Shown in pieces: positions 26,247-36,225 of a DNA stretch of 64,000 nucleotides. The notes below the pieces were generated by a model, which was given only the letters and a program-made list of their open reading frames with translations, had not been told where the DNA came from and searched no databases. Origin of the DNA: Leeuwenhoekiella aequorea (GTDB taxonomy: Bacteria; Bacteroidota; Bacteroidia; Flavobacteriales; Flavobacteriaceae). Numbering within the stretch: the first letter of the stretch is position 1; each line of letters begins with the position of its first letter. A program made the position numbers and the translations under genes. The stretch spans positions 62,001-126,000 of the forward strand of contig NZ_QOVM01000005.1 in assembly GCF_004104375.1 (NCBI RefSeq), given 5' to 3'.

Positions 26247-26346
26247 GTTATCAAGAAAGGCAGAGGGATTAGACCCATTGAAGCCTTAGCAACCCTCCCC
26301 TGGAGAAGGTGCTACGTTCTACTCTTTTGATTAAGGGATAGATAAC
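26247..26346 (+). ncRNA. SAM-I (S-box) riboswitch before metH
   Basis: The closing stem gttatc (26247-26252) pairs with gataac (26341-26346). The conserved blocks 'aagaaaggcagaggga', 'ttgaagccttagcaaccc' and 'aaggtgctacgttct' are in the standard order. It is clearly homologous to the element before metY, and it controls the metH1-metH2-metF unit. The terminator that follows shows transcription attenuation. Confidence 0.95.
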
Positions 26347-26354
26347 AAAAAAAC

Positions 26355-26378
26355 AAGCCATTCTGGCTTTCCGTTTTA
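26355..26378 (+). terminator. riboswitch-controlled terminator before metH
   Basis: Stem aagcca (26355-26360) and tggctt (26364-26369) with a 3-base loop, followed by tccgtttta. It is shorter and has a weaker T-run than the metY counterpart. Confidence 0.65.
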
Positions 26379-26458
26379 TATTCTTGATACTTTTTTATTG
26401 CAGGTCTTTCTATTCAGAGGGCGATTGATCAATGAGCTTTTTTAAAGTTTAAAAAAGT

Positions 26459-27484
26459 ATGAGTCAGAATAAACTATATACCGTTTTACAAGAGAGAATT
26501 CTAGTTCTTGATGGTGCCATGGGCACTATGTTACAGCGCTACAAATTTTCAGAAGAAGATTTTCGGGGAGAACGATTTAAAGATTGGGAAAGTCCGGTTC
26601 AAGGCAACAATGACTTGCTAACCTTAACACAGCCCGAAGCCATTGCAGCTGTACACGCTAAATATTTTGAAGCAGGTGCAGATATCGTAGAGACAAACAC
26701 CTTTAGCGGTACAACTATAGCCATGGCAGATTATGGGATGGAATCTCTTGTGTATGATTTAAATTATGAATCAGCTAAAATAGCCAAATCAGTAGCAGAT
26801 AAGTTTACGGCGAGTGAGCCTCACAAACCCCGGTTTGTAGCAGGAGCAATGGGACCTACAAATAAGACAGCAAGTATGTCTCCAGATGTTAATGATCCTG
26901 GATATAGAGCTATTTCTTTTGATGAATTACGTATAGCTTATAAACAACAAGCCGAAGCACTGGTTGATGGGGGTGTTGATATACTTCTAGTAGAAACCAT
27001 ATTTGATACACTTAACGCTAAAGCTGCTTTATTTGCAATTGAAGAACTAAAAGAAGAACGAGATATTGAAATTCCGGTGATGGTGAGTGGTACGATTACC
27101 GATGCTTCAGGGCGTACTTTGTCTGGACAAACAGCCGAAGCTTTTTTAATATCTATAGGTCATATGCCATTACTTTCTGTAGGTTTCAATTGTGCTTTAG
27201 GAGCAGAGCAATTAACTCCTTATCTCGAGATCGTTTCTGGTAAGTCTGACTTTGCTATCTCTGCATATCCTAATGCGGGACTACCCAATGCTTTTGGAGA
27301 ATATGATGAAACAGCAGAAGAGATGGCTTCTCAAATTAAAACATACCTAGACAAACAACTTGTTAATATCGTGGGTGGCTGTTGTGGTACCACTCCAGAG
27401 CATATACGAGCAATTGCCAATCTAGTAAAAGATTATAAACCCAGACCACTTCCGGCTTTTGCAAAACGTGAAGCAGCATTATAA
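26459..27484 (+). CDS. metH: methionine synthase, homocysteine-binding (N-terminal) half
   Basis: 341 residues equivalent to the zinc/homocysteine module of cobalamin-dependent MetH. The ligand cysteines are Cys245 ('GFNCALG') and Cys308-Cys309 ('[11 protein letters not shown]'), and the N-terminus reads '[13 protein letters not shown]'. The module activates homocysteine thiolate for methyl transfer. MetH is split here: the remaining domains are encoded by the gene that starts 8 bases after this stop. An S-box riboswitch precedes it. It could stand alone as a homocysteine methyltransferase, but context makes the split-MetH reading much more likely. Confidence 0.95.
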   Translation: MSQNKLYTVLQERILVLDGAMGTMLQRYKFSEEDFRGERFKDWESPVQGNNDLLTLTQPEAIAAVHAKYFEAGADIVETNTFSGTTIAMADYGMESLVYDLNYESAKIAKSVADKFTASEPHKPRFVAGAMGPTNKTASMSPDVNDPGYRAISFDELRIAYKQQAEALVDGGVDILLVETIFDTLNAKAALFAIEELKEERDIEIPVMVSGTITDASGRTLSGQTAEAFLISIGHMPLLSVGFNCALGAEQLTPYLEIVSGKSDFAISAYPNAGLPNAFGEYDETAEEMASQIKTYLDKQLVNIVGGCCGTTPEHIRAIANLVKDYKPRPLPAFAKREAAL

Positions 27485-27492
27485 TATATCCT

Positions 27493-30222
27493 ATGATTAA
27501 TACACCAGAAGCAACGGATAATATTGAGTTTAGACCATTAAAACTAAGTGGTCTCGAACCCTTGATTATTACTCCCGAAAGCAATTTTGTAAATGTAGGA
27601 GAACGTACGAATGTTGCTGGATCCCGTAAGTTTTTACGTCTTATAAATGAAGATAAGTTTGATGAAGCTCTGGCTATTGCAAGAGAGCAGGTAGATAATG
27701 GAGCTCAAATCATTGATGTTAATATGGACGATGGTCTTATTGACGGAAAGAAAGCAATGGTGACGTTTCTAAATTTAATTGCTGCAGAGCCAGACATTTC
27801 AAGAGTTCCTATTATGATAGATAGCTCAAAGTGGGATATTATCGAAGCAGGTCTACAAGTGGTGCAAGGAAAGTGCGTTGTTAATTCAATAAGCTTAAAA
27901 GAAGGAGAATCCGAATTTATAGCACATGCAAAAAAGATTAAGCGATATGGTGCTGCAGTAGTAGTTATGGCGTTTGATGAGGTGGGACAGGCAGATAATT
28001 ATGATAGACGCCTTGAAATAACCAAACGTAGTTATGATATTTTAGTAAACAAGGTTAATTTTCCTCCAGAAGATATCATTTTTGATCTTAATATTTTTCC
28101 CGTCGCTACGGGGATGGACGAGCATAAACTCAATGCAATAGATTTTATAGAGGCTACGCGCTGGGTGAAGAATAATCTGCCTTACGCAAGTGTGAGTGGT
28201 GGTGTAAGTAATGTATCCTTTAGTTTTAGAGGAAATGATACGGTGCGTGAAGCTATGCACTCGGTATTTTTATATCACGCAATAAAAGCAGGAATGAATA
28301 TCGGGATTGTAAATCCGTCTATGCTAGAGATTTATGATGATATTCCTAAAGAATTACTTACTCACGTTGAAGATGTTATTTTAAACAGGAGGGATGACGC
28401 CACAGAGCGACTTTTAGATTTTGCAGAAAGCGTAAAGGGAACTTCAAAAGAGAAAGTTGTTGATCTTGCCTGGCGAGAAGAACCACTGCAAAATAGAATT
28501 ACTCGAGCATTAGTTAAGGGGATAGACGCGTATATTCTTGAAGATATTGAGGAGGCACGATTGGCATCAGAAAAACCGCTACACGTGATAGAAGGACATT
28601 TAATGACCGGAATGAACGTTGTGGGAGATTTATTTGGAAGCGGAAAGATGTTTCTTCCGCAGGTTGTAAAGTCTGCACGAGTGATGAAAAAAGCAGTTGC
28701 TTATTTATTGCCGTATATCGAAGAAGAAAAACTTAAAAATCCGCCGCCAGCAGATGAGAAAGCAAAATCTAATCTGGTATTGATGGCAACCGTGAAAGGG
28801 GATGTACACGACATAGGGAAAAATATTGTGAGCGTCGTTTTAGCGTGTAATAATTACGAGATAATAGATATGGGCGTGATGGTGCCTCCAGAGAAAATTA
28901 TCGCAACGGCAAAAGAGCGTAACGTAGATATTATAGGTCTTAGTGGTCTAATTACGCCTTCTCTGGACGAGATGGTGTTTTTGGCTAAAGAAATGAAGAG
29001 ACAAAATTTTACGGTACCGCTTTTAATAGGTGGTGCAACGACGAGTAAAGCGCATACAGCCGTAAAAATCGATCCCGAATACCCTGAAGCTGTGGTGCAT
29101 GTTAATGATGCGTCCAGAGCGGTAACTGTAGTTGGAGATTTACTGAATCCCGAATCCAGATTAAAGTATAAGTCTGACATTAAAGAAGATTATGCACTTT
29201 TTAGAACACGCTTTCTTACCCGCGGAAAAAAACGTGACTTTCTAAGTATAGAGCAAGCCAGAGCTAACAAATGGAAACTTAACTGGGAGAATTTTGAAGC
29301 TTATACGCCCAATGAATTAGGTATACAGGTAGTAGAAGAATTTGATCTCAATAAGCTTGTGGATTATATTGACTGGTCTCCATTTTTTAGAAGTTGGGAT
29401 CTGCACGGTAAATACCCTGAAATTCTTGATGATGAAGTGGTGGGCGCACAAGCACAAGAACTTTTTGCAGATGCCAAGAAGATATTAGAAAAAATTCTAA
29501 GCGAGAAATTGCTCACTGCCAAAGCGGTGTTTGGTCTTTTTAAAGCAAATACTGTAAATGATGATGATATTGAGATTGTCACATCAAATTTAAGCGGGGA
29601 GCAACACGAGTTTATTTTTAGAACCCTGCGTCAACAAAGCAAAAAAGCATCGGGTAAACCCAATATTGCACTTTCAGATTTTATAGCTCCAAAAGAAACC
29701 GGCAAGCAAGACTATATGGGATGCTTTTGTGTAACGGCTGGTTTTGGAACACAAGAGTTAGCTGCAAAATATGAAGCAGAGCACGATGATTATAACAGCA
29801 TTATGGTAAAAGCACTGGCAGATCGTTTTGCAGAGGCTTTTGCAGAATATCTACATAAAGAAGTACGTACTAAACACTGGGGATATGCTAGTGAGGAGGC
29901 GTTGAGCAATGCCGAATTAATTAAGGAACAATACAAAGGTATACGGCCTGCCCCGGGATATCCTGCGTGCCCAGATCACTTAGAAAAACTCACGATTTGG
30001 GATGTTCTAGATGTTCATAAAAATATAGGCGTAGAGCTTACCGAAAGTTTGGCTATGTGGCCTGCAGCTTCGGTGAGTGGTTATTATTTTGCAAATCCTG
30101 AAGCACGTTATTTTGGCTTAGGAAAAATTAAAATGGATCAGGTTAAAGATTTTGCAGAGCGGAAAAATATTGAAGTAAGAATGGCAGAAAAATGGTTAAA
30201 TCCTAATATTTCTGATGATTAG
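27493..30222 (+). CDS. metH: methionine synthase, folate, cobalamin and reactivation domains
   Basis: A 909-residue protein with the other three MetH modules. The pterin-binding domain begins at '[16 protein letters not shown]' (about 35-50). The cobalamin domain has the cobalt ligand His439 in 'GDVHDIGKN', plus '[13 protein letters not shown]' and '[13 protein letters not shown]'. The C-terminal activation domain has '[19 protein letters not shown]' for SAM-dependent reactivation. It transfers a methyl group from methyl-tetrahydrofolate through methylcobalamin to homocysteine held by the partner. It is followed by a GC-rich repeat and then metF. Confidence 0.97.
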   Translation: MINTPEATDNIEFRPLKLSGLEPLIITPESNFVNVGERTNVAGSRKFLRLINEDKFDEALAIAREQVDNGAQIIDVNMDDGLIDGKKAMVTFLNLIAAEPDISRVPIMIDSSKWDIIEAGLQVVQGKCVVNSISLKEGESEFIAHAKKIKRYGAAVVVMAFDEVGQADNYDRRLEITKRSYDILVNKVNFPPEDIIFDLNIFPVATGMDEHKLNAIDFIEATRWVKNNLPYASVSGGVSNVSFSFRGNDTVREAMHSVFLYHAIKAGMNIGIVNPSMLEIYDDIPKELLTHVEDVILNRRDDATERLLDFAESVKGTSKEKVVDLAWREEPLQNRITRALVKGIDAYILEDIEEARLASEKPLHVIEGHLMTGMNVVGDLFGSGKMFLPQVVKSARVMKKAVAYLLPYIEEEKLKNPPPADEKAKSNLVLMATVKGDVHDIGKNIVSVVLACNNYEIIDMGVMVPPEKIIATAKERNVDIIGLSGLITPSLDEMVFLAKEMKRQNFTVPLLIGGATTSKAHTAVKIDPEYPEAVVHVNDASRAVTVVGDLLNPESRLKYKSDIKEDYALFRTRFLTRGKKRDFLSIEQARANKWKLNWENFEAYTPNELGIQVVEEFDLNKLVDYIDWSPFFRSWDLHGKYPEILDDEVVGAQAQELFADAKKILEKILSEKLLTAKAVFGLFKANTVNDDDIEIVTSNLSGEQHEFIFRTLRQQSKKASGKPNIALSDFIAPKETGKQDYMGCFCVTAGFGTQELAAKYEAEHDDYNSIMVKALADRFAEAFAEYLHKEVRTKHWGYASEEALSNAELIKEQYKGIRPAPGYPACPDHLEKLTIWDVLDVHKNIGVELTESLAMWPAASVSGYYFANPEARYFGLGKIKMDQVKDFAERKNIEVRMAEKWLNPNISDD

Positions 30223-30225
30223 AAT

Positions 30226-30312
30226 GCGCTAGGGATTGAGCTCTTGCCGGAGCTCGTTGAAGCGGAAGCGAATACAGCGACGAGCGAAAGCCCGACCCAA
30301 CGGCTAGCGCCC
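30226..30312. repeat. conserved flavobacterial structured repeat, copy 1
   Basis: An 87-base GC-rich island between metH and metF. The terminal arms gcgctag (30226-30232) and ctagcgc (30304-30310) are perfect inverted repeats, and gagctc occurs twice inside. The core blocks ggattg, agcg and aaagcccgaccc are shared in order with the element at 61331-61426, so the two belong to one dispersed family. I recall similar elements as common in Flavobacteriaceae intergenic DNA, possibly the Flavo-1 RNA motif; that name is a suggestion only. Confidence 0.65.
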
Positions 30313-30378
30313 AAAAAAAAAAATAATTGTTCAATTAAAAATACCTGAGAAATTCTGTAAAACGAATTAGGGAATATC

Positions 30379-31332
30379 ATGAAAATTACAGAACACATTA
30401 AAGCAGCAAATGGAAAAACCTTATTTTCTTTTGAATTAATTCCACCTCGTAAGGGTAAAAGTATCCAGGAGCTTTATAATAACATCGATCCATTAATGGA
30501 GTTTAAGCCTCCATTTATTGATGTGACTACGTCTCGTGAAGAATATATTTATATAGAAAAAGATGGACTTTTAGATAAGAAAGTAACGCGTATGCGTCCG
30601 GGTACTTTAGGTATTTGTGCTTCTATTAAACATAAGTATAATGTAGATACCGTGCCGCATGTATTGTGTGGTGGCTTTACAAAAGAGGAGACCGAATATT
30701 TGCTGGTAGACTGTCATTTCTTAGGAATTCATAATGTTATGGCCTTACGCGGTGATGCAATGAAAGAGCAGCAATATTTTGAAGCTACAGATGGTGGTCA
30801 CGAGTATGCGCTAGGACTTGTAGAGCAGATTGCAGAAATGAATAAGGGGCGTTACTTAAACAATGTTGTTGAAACATCAGACTGTTCTAATTTTTGTATA
30901 GGTGTTGCTGGTTATCCAGAAAAACACCTAGAAGCTCCATCATTAAAAACAGATTTGAAGCGACTGATTCAAAAAGTAGAAGCAGGTGCAGATTATGTTG
31001 TTACACAGATGTTTTTTGATAATAAAAAGTATTTTGAATTTGTAGATCTGGTACGGGCAGAAGGTATAGATATCCCTATAATTCCTGGAATTAAACCTAT
31101 TGCTGTTAAGCGTCACCTTCAATTATTACCGCAGGTTTTTAAAATTGATCTTCCGCAGGATTTGATAGATGCAGTAGACGATTGCAAGTCAAATACAGAG
31201 GTGAGACAAGTAGGGATTGAATGGGCCATACAACAATCTAAAGAGCTTATGGATGGCGGCGCTCCTGTACTTCATTACTATTCTATGGGTAAAAGTGATA
31301 ATGTACATGCAATTGCTTCTGCACTTTTTTAA
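30379..31332 (+). CDS. metF: methylenetetrahydrofolate reductase
   Basis: MetF reduces 5,10-methylene-tetrahydrofolate to 5-methyl-tetrahydrofolate, the methyl donor for MetH. The 317-residue TIM-barrel flavoprotein shows 'FSFELIPPRKGKS' at the start (active Glu), 'VMALRGDA', and 'VTQMFFDNKKYFEF' near the middle. It is the last gene of the S-box-controlled unit metH1-metH2-metF, 156 bases after metH and separated from it by the structured repeat. That repeat could modify mRNA stability between the two. Confidence 0.96.
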   Translation: MKITEHIKAANGKTLFSFELIPPRKGKSIQELYNNIDPLMEFKPPFIDVTTSREEYIYIEKDGLLDKKVTRMRPGTLGICASIKHKYNVDTVPHVLCGGFTKEETEYLLVDCHFLGIHNVMALRGDAMKEQQYFEATDGGHEYALGLVEQIAEMNKGRYLNNVVETSDCSNFCIGVAGYPEKHLEAPSLKTDLKRLIQKVEAGADYVVTQMFFDNKKYFEFVDLVRAEGIDIPIIPGIKPIAVKRHLQLLPQVFKIDLPQDLIDAVDDCKSNTEVRQVGIEWAIQQSKELMDGGAPVLHYYSMGKSDNVHAIASALF

Positions 31333-31358
31333 GTGACTCCAAATCTTAAATAAATGCA

Positions 31359-31366
31359 TACTTTTG
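31359..31366 (+). promoter_or_regulatory. -7 element of the first PagL-like gene
   Basis: TACTTTTG fits TAnnTTTG; no clear TTG is found at the right distance upstream. It lies over the first possible start codon (TTG at 31364) and so supports the ATG at 31385. Confidence 0.55.
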
Positions 31367-31384
31367 CCGACATTCTATTTTTCA

Positions 31385-32479
31385 ATGAAATATAAATTAC
31401 TGTTTTTGTTAGTATGTTCTTTTTCGGCATTTAGCCAAGAGATAGAACAGAAACCCTATAGTTTAGATGCCAATTTTTTTTACGGTACAATTTTACAGCA
31501 CAATAAAGATCTAGCTCATTTAATTACAGGACATCCTACCGGTGTTATTCTAAGCTACAACCGCAGAACGTATGGTTTTAATGACTGGGAAGCGCGTTAC
31601 AATTATCCTGATTACGGTTTTTCTTTTATAGCTCAAGATCAAAAAAATGAATTTTTAGGAGAGAATTACGGTTTATACGGTCATTTTAATTTTTATGCAC
31701 TTAATAGAAAATTAATGTTGCGTGTAGGTCAAGGGGTGGCAGTCACTACAAAACCTTTTGATATCGATAAGAATTTTAGGAATAATGCATACGGCTCTAC
31801 ATTGTTAAGTTCGACTTATATTATGATGAACTACAAACAGCCTAACATCATAGATAAAATAGGATTGCAAACCGGGATTTCTTTAATTCATTATTCTAAT
31901 GCTAATGTGAAATCTCCTAATGCCAGTACAAATTCGTTTACATTTAATCTAGGTCTTAACTATCAGTTGTCTGATGAAGAGGCGTTTCCTGGATATATCC
32001 CAAAAGTAAAAAGCAGGTATTCTGAACCTATTAAGTGGAATCTTGTTTTACGAAGTGGGGTAAATGAGAGCGATTATATAGGCCTTGGACAGCAACCTTT
32101 TTTAATAGTTTCCTCGTTTATTGATAAAAGAGTGTCGCATAAAAGCACTTTACAACTAGGAGCAGATCTTTTTTTGAGTCCGTTTTTGAAAGATCAAATT
32201 GAGTATGAGAGTATTGCGTTGAAGCAATATAATACGCAGGGAGATGAAGATTGGAAACGCGTAGGGGTGTTTGCAGGTCACGAGCTGCGTCTTAATAAAA
32301 ATGCTTTTGTCACTCAGCTAGGTTATTATGCGTATTACGATTATGATTTTGAAGGAAGAGTTTATTTTAGAGGCGGTTTAAAGCGTTATTTTACTCCAAA
32401 GATATTTGGGGCTGTCACCTTAAAATCTCACGGTGCTAAAGCGGAAGCTGTAGAATTTGGAATAGGTATTAGACCTTAA
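31385..32479 (+). CDS. PagL-like acyloxyacyl hydrolase family outer-membrane protein, paralogue 1
   Basis: From the ATG at 31385 the protein is 364 residues with a signal peptide (MKYKLLFLLVCSFSAFSQ). The barrel-like body contains 'HYSNANVKSPN' with His169 and Ser171, matching the His-x-Ser catalytic arrangement of lipid A 3-O-deacylase PagL. The family is annotated as acyloxyacyl hydrolase; removing an acyl chain from lipid A in the outer membrane is the expected role. It is about twice as long as PagL, as usual in Bacteroidota. A close paralogue lies at 35059-36168. The protein ends with an outer-membrane-like aromatic and glycine pattern. Confidence 0.8.
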   Translation: MKYKLLFLLVCSFSAFSQEIEQKPYSLDANFFYGTILQHNKDLAHLITGHPTGVILSYNRRTYGFNDWEARYNYPDYGFSFIAQDQKNEFLGENYGLYGHFNFYALNRKLMLRVGQGVAVTTKPFDIDKNFRNNAYGSTLLSSTYIMMNYKQPNIIDKIGLQTGISLIHYSNANVKSPNASTNSFTFNLGLNYQLSDEEAFPGYIPKVKSRYSEPIKWNLVLRSGVNESDYIGLGQQPFLIVSSFIDKRVSHKSTLQLGADLFLSPFLKDQIEYESIALKQYNTQGDEDWKRVGVFAGHELRLNKNAFVTQLGYYAYYDYDFEGRVYFRGGLKRYFTPKIFGAVTLKSHGAKAEAVEFGIGIRP

Positions 32480-32480
32480 T

Positions 32481-34103
32481 TTAATAATAAACAGTCCACT
32501 TCTTAAATTTCTGAGATTTAAAATCTTTAAGAAGATAGGTTAAACTATCTGCCAGTTTCTTTTTATTTTTTATAAGTAAAACGTTGTTTGTGTCCTTCAT
32601 AAGTGACTTAAAACGTTCTAGCTGCCCTGATTCATTTATAGGCAAATAATTTTCTTTCCATTTTTGAGTTGTCTCAAATCGTATGTCTCGTTGCGCTTCA
32701 AAATTAGAATCGTAAATAGTTATTACTTGTTCTCCAAGATAAAAAGGAGCAGAGGAAAGTAAATTGTCATAAACGAGCACTTTATAATCTTCATTAGTGC
32801 GCTGCTTGTTAATAAATGTATATTCTGGTTTTAGAGCATTAATAATAAAGCTATTTTGACTACTAAAAGCGGTATAAATAAGCACAAGAAAACAGAGCGT
32901 CCCTGTGATTAAATAAAGAGATTGTGTAGTAGGATTAGCTTTAAATCTATAAATCATAAAATAGCCAAATGCCAGAATACTTAATAATAAACTGATTGAA
33001 GAAAACCAACTGAAATCCAATAGAGGAATAAAAGGAAAAACGATTACAGCTACTAACAGGATAGAAAGTGATACTATGAATACGTAGTAATACTCTATTT
33101 TATCTGTACGGGAATGATTAATAAAAATGCTTCCGAAGTACATAGCCAGAAATGGATATAAAGGGAGTATGTATAAAAGCAGCTTTGAAGAAAATAAAGA
33201 GAATGTAATTAATATTGAAAGTGCTGTAAAACCTGCAACTTTAGAAGGTTTATCAACTTGTAAGGTTTTCCTTTTTTTGCAAATAGTAATAACCACAGGC
33301 ACAATCCAAGGTAATGCTAGTGCAGGTGCAATAAGTGCATAAAACCAAAAAGGTTTTGCTCTGTGAAAAGTTTCAGCATTTATACTTCGATTTATAATCT
33401 GTTCCTGAACAAAGTAATCCCACAGTTCTGGTTTATGGTAAATTATTAGCGCAAACCAAGATCCCGAAACGATAACCAAGGTAATTAGCCCCAGAACGGA
33501 ATGTATTGAAAAGGCAGGTTTTTCTTTATTAATGATTTTGTAGCAGATTACAAATAGCATAACAGGTAAGAAAGCTACAGGTCCTTTTGTCAAAAATGCC
33601 AATCCTAAAACTATGTAAAACAGATAAAGCCGTATTTTCTTTTCCTTAAGTTTAAACTGAAGCCAGAAATATATACTCCAAATTATAAAAGTGTTTAAAT
33701 AAATATCTGTGGTGAGGTTGCGTGCGGCGATAAGAACAATAGGAAAACTAAAATAGATAAGTGCTGAGGTTATGGCTACTTTTTCATCTTTAAACCATAG
33801 CAATACTATTTTGTATATAAGTATAATTTGAAACAGGAGCGCTACACTTAGGAAGAAGCGAGCACCATATTCATTAAAGCCAAAAATTTTATACCCTACG
33901 GCTGTAATCGCATAGGTAATAGGTGGCTTGTGATAATGCCCTATATTAAGTAAAGAAGGATGAAGATAATTATTGCTTATTGCCATCTCTCTGCCTATCT
34001 CGGCATATCTGGCTTCACTACTTTCTGTAAGTCCCCAACTTCCTTGACCCAAATTTAAAACGCAAAATAGTATAAGAAGAATAAGGTAAAATGACTTTTT
34101 CAA
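32481..34103 (-). CDS. ArnT-like family 39 glycosyltransferase, integral membrane
   Basis: A 540-residue membrane protein of the PMT/ArnT superfamily, which transfers a sugar from a polyprenyl phosphate donor to protein or lipid A on the periplasmic side. The first periplasmic loop has the family acidic motif ('TESSEARYAEIGREM', residues about 25-40), and the 'HYKPPITYAITAVGYKIFG' region follows. About ten hydrophobic segments and a periplasmic C-terminal tail of about 120 residues complete it. It is convergent with the first PagL-like gene (stops 1 base apart). The exact sugar and acceptor are unknown; a lipid A or oligosaccharide role is suggested by the neighbours. Confidence 0.87.
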   Translation of the reverse strand: MKKSFYLILLILFCVLNLGQGSWGLTESSEARYAEIGREMAISNNYLHPSLLNIGHYHKPPITYAITAVGYKIFGFNEYGARFFLSVALLFQIILIYKIVLLWFKDEKVAITSALIYFSFPIVLIAARNLTTDIYLNTFIIWSIYFWLQFKLKEKKIRLYLFYIVLGLAFLTKGPVAFLPVMLFVICYKIINKEKPAFSIHSVLGLITLVIVSGSWFALIIYHKPELWDYFVQEQIINRSINAETFHRAKPFWFYALIAPALALPWIVPVVITICKKRKTLQVDKPSKVAGFTALSILITFSLFSSKLLLYILPLYPFLAMYFGSIFINHSRTDKIEYYYVFIVSLSILLVAVIVFPFIPLLDFSWFSSISLLLSILAFGYFMIYRFKANPTTQSLYLITGTLCFLVLIYTAFSSQNSFIINALKPEYTFINKQRTNEDYKVLVYDNLLSSAPFYLGEQVITIYDSNFEAQRDIRFETTQKWKENYLPINESGQLERFKSLMKDTNNVLLIKNKKKLADSLTYLLKDFKSQKFKKWTVYY

Positions 34104-34290
34104 AATCGTATTTTAAGATGCCTCAAAATTGTAATTTTTTATCGGTTTTACTAAAAAAGAGATTGATAAATTAGGGAGATACGATTTTAGTACACTTGTA
34201 CATTTGATAAAATTTAGGCTACCTACTGCATTTAGCGTAATTTGCCGCACGATAAAATTAAAGACACATTTTATCTTAAAAGTTTTAGTT

Positions 34291-35049
34291 ATGAGATTTT
34301 TCATTGGGCTCTTGGTTTTAGTACTTGTTTCCTGCGGTTCAGATAATATAGGTGACTGTTTTGATTCACAAGGTGATATTGTAGAAGTTACTTACGAGTT
34401 ACCCGCATTTACCCGATTACGAAGTGAAACTGATGTCATTGTCTATTTAAAACAAGGTCCTGTTCAAAAAGTGGTGTTGAAAACAGGAGAAAATATGCTT
34501 AGCGATGCACAAATAGAAGTGATTGATGGCGATCTTTTAAGACTTAAAAACAATAAGCGATGTAATCTTGTGCGAGATTACGAGAATTTTATAGTATATG
34601 TAACAACTCCTAACCTTACGGAGATACGTAATGCGTCTGGTCAAGATATTATAGGAGAGGGAGTTCTTGAGTTTCCTTCTTTAACATTACTTAGTGATAC
34701 ATCTTTTGATTCTGAAGGTGGTCCTGCGCAAAAAAGTGGTAATTTTCATTTAGAGCTAGAGTCTACAAATATGGTCATACGCGCTAATGGTAAAAGTGTT
34801 TTCTACCTAAGCGGAAGCACTCAAAATTTAAACGCAAATTTTGCTAATGAAGGTCCTAGATTAGAATCTAGAGATTTACTAATTCAAAATTTTGTATTCT
34901 CTCAAACATCTGCAAATAAAATGATTGTTAATCCGCAGGCCAGTATTAAAGGAAGAATTTTTGGTACAGGAGATGTTATTTCTGTCAACAGACCACCTGT
35001 TGTTGAGGTAGAAGAACTTTATACCGGCCGTCTTATTTTTGAAGACTAA
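34291..35049 (+). CDS. head-GIN domain (DUF2807) lipoprotein
   Basis: I chose the ATG at 34291, which gives a lipoprotein signal 'MRFFIGLLVLVLVSCGS' (Cys15) and 252 residues; the longer frame upstream adds an unlikely charged N-terminus. The body has the DUF2807 pattern of short beta-helix strands ('LRSETDVIVYLKQG', 'VYVTTPNLTEIRNASGQDI'). Such proteins are cell-envelope lipoproteins of unknown function in Bacteroidota, sometimes called putative auto-transporter adhesins. It is 9 bases before the second PagL-like gene and probably co-transcribed with it. Confidence 0.85.
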   Translation: MRFFIGLLVLVLVSCGSDNIGDCFDSQGDIVEVTYELPAFTRLRSETDVIVYLKQGPVQKVVLKTGENMLSDAQIEVIDGDLLRLKNNKRCNLVRDYENFIVYVTTPNLTEIRNASGQDIIGEGVLEFPSLTLLSDTSFDSEGGPAQKSGNFHLELESTNMVIRANGKSVFYLSGSTQNLNANFANEGPRLESRDLLIQNFVFSQTSANKMIVNPQASIKGRIFGTGDVISVNRPPVVEVEELYTGRLIFED

Positions 35050-35058
35050 CTTCACTTT

Positions 35059-36168
35059 ATGAAACACATTTTATTGGGTTGCTTATGTATATTTAATTTA
35101 GGGCTTCAAGCTCAGGATCTTGATTTTACAGGAGAGAAAAAACCCATTACTTTAGATGCTTCTTATTTCTACGGAACAATTCTAGAACACAATCCAGATA
35201 TAAATCACCTCATCACTGGGCATCCTACCGGAATGATTTTAAGTTACAACCATAAAACATATGGTTTTAATGAATGGGAGCGTCGCTATAATTATCCCGA
35301 TTATGGTTTTTCAATGATTTACCAAGATTTGGATAATGAGTTTCTGGGAGAAAATCTGAGTCTTTACGGTCATTTTAATTTCTATTTCCTAAACCGAAAT
35401 GCCTATTTTAGAATAGGACAAGGTGTGGCATTAGCTGGAAAGCCTTATGATGCCGAAACCAATTACCAAAATAACGCATACGGCACAAAATTGTTGAGTT
35501 CGACATATATAGCGCTTCAATATAATAAGCAGAATATATATAAAGGTTTTGGTGTAAATGCGGGATTTACCGTGGTTCATTATAGTAATGCGAATTTACG
35601 AGCGCCAAATAACAGTACAAATACGTTTGCTTTTAATGTTGGAGCAAACTACAATTTAGATCACGAGGAGTTTCCGGAATACATCCCTGAGGGCGAACGC
35701 ACAAAATATACAGAACCTGTTCATTATAACTTGGTACTTAGAGGAGGTGTCAATGAAAGTGACATTATAGGACAAGGTAGATTTCCGTTTTTTGTTGTTT
35801 CGGCATTTGCAGACAAACGTATTAATCACAAGAGTACTTTAGTGGCTGGTACAGATGTGTTTTTTGCTTATTTTTTCAAGGAGCTTATAAAGTTGCAGGC
35901 AGCGTCTTTTCCAGAACTTGAAGTAGACGGTGATGAAGATTGGAAACGTGTAGGTTTGTTTGTAGGTCACGAGTTGCGCTTTAATAAAATAGCATTTGTA
36001 TCTCACTTAGGCTACTATATTTATTATCCTTATGAATTTGAGAATCGTTTATATAATCGACTGGGACTAAAGCGCTATTTTTCTGAAGATGTGTTTGCTT
36101 CTGTTACTGTAAAAGCTCACGGCGCAAAAGCAGAAGGTGTCGAATTTAGTGTAGGATATCGATTTTAA
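35059..36168 (+). CDS. PagL-like acyloxyacyl hydrolase family outer-membrane protein, paralogue 2
   Basis: A 369-residue protein with signal peptide MKHILLGCLCIFNLGLQAQ. It is plainly a paralogue of the gene at 31385: the blocks 'HLITGHPTG', 'YNYPDYGFS', 'GHFNFY', 'HYSNAN', 'GDEDWKRVG' and 'HGAKAE' occur in both at matching positions. The catalytic His174-x-Ser176 pair is present. Both copies therefore look functional. It follows the head-GIN lipoprotein by 9 bases. Different acyl substrates or different regulation of the two copies is inference. Confidence 0.8.
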   Translation: MKHILLGCLCIFNLGLQAQDLDFTGEKKPITLDASYFYGTILEHNPDINHLITGHPTGMILSYNHKTYGFNEWERRYNYPDYGFSMIYQDLDNEFLGENLSLYGHFNFYFLNRNAYFRIGQGVALAGKPYDAETNYQNNAYGTKLLSSTYIALQYNKQNIYKGFGVNAGFTVVHYSNANLRAPNNSTNTFAFNVGANYNLDHEEFPEYIPEGERTKYTEPVHYNLVLRGGVNESDIIGQGRFPFFVVSAFADKRINHKSTLVAGTDVFFAYFFKELIKLQAASFPELEVDGDEDWKRVGLFVGHELRFNKIAFVSHLGYYIYYPYEFENRLYNRLGLKRYFSEDVFASVTVKAHGAKAEGVEFSVGYRF

Positions 36169-36225
36169 ACTAACTAGGTGCAACTTAGGTATTTCGGTCT
36201 AAAATTGTATTTTCACAGTTAATAC

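Noticed and set aside
26459-30222. A frameshifted metH
   Set aside because: The two halves have their own starts, an 8-base spacer and intact domain borders, and split MetH is known in Bacteroidota.
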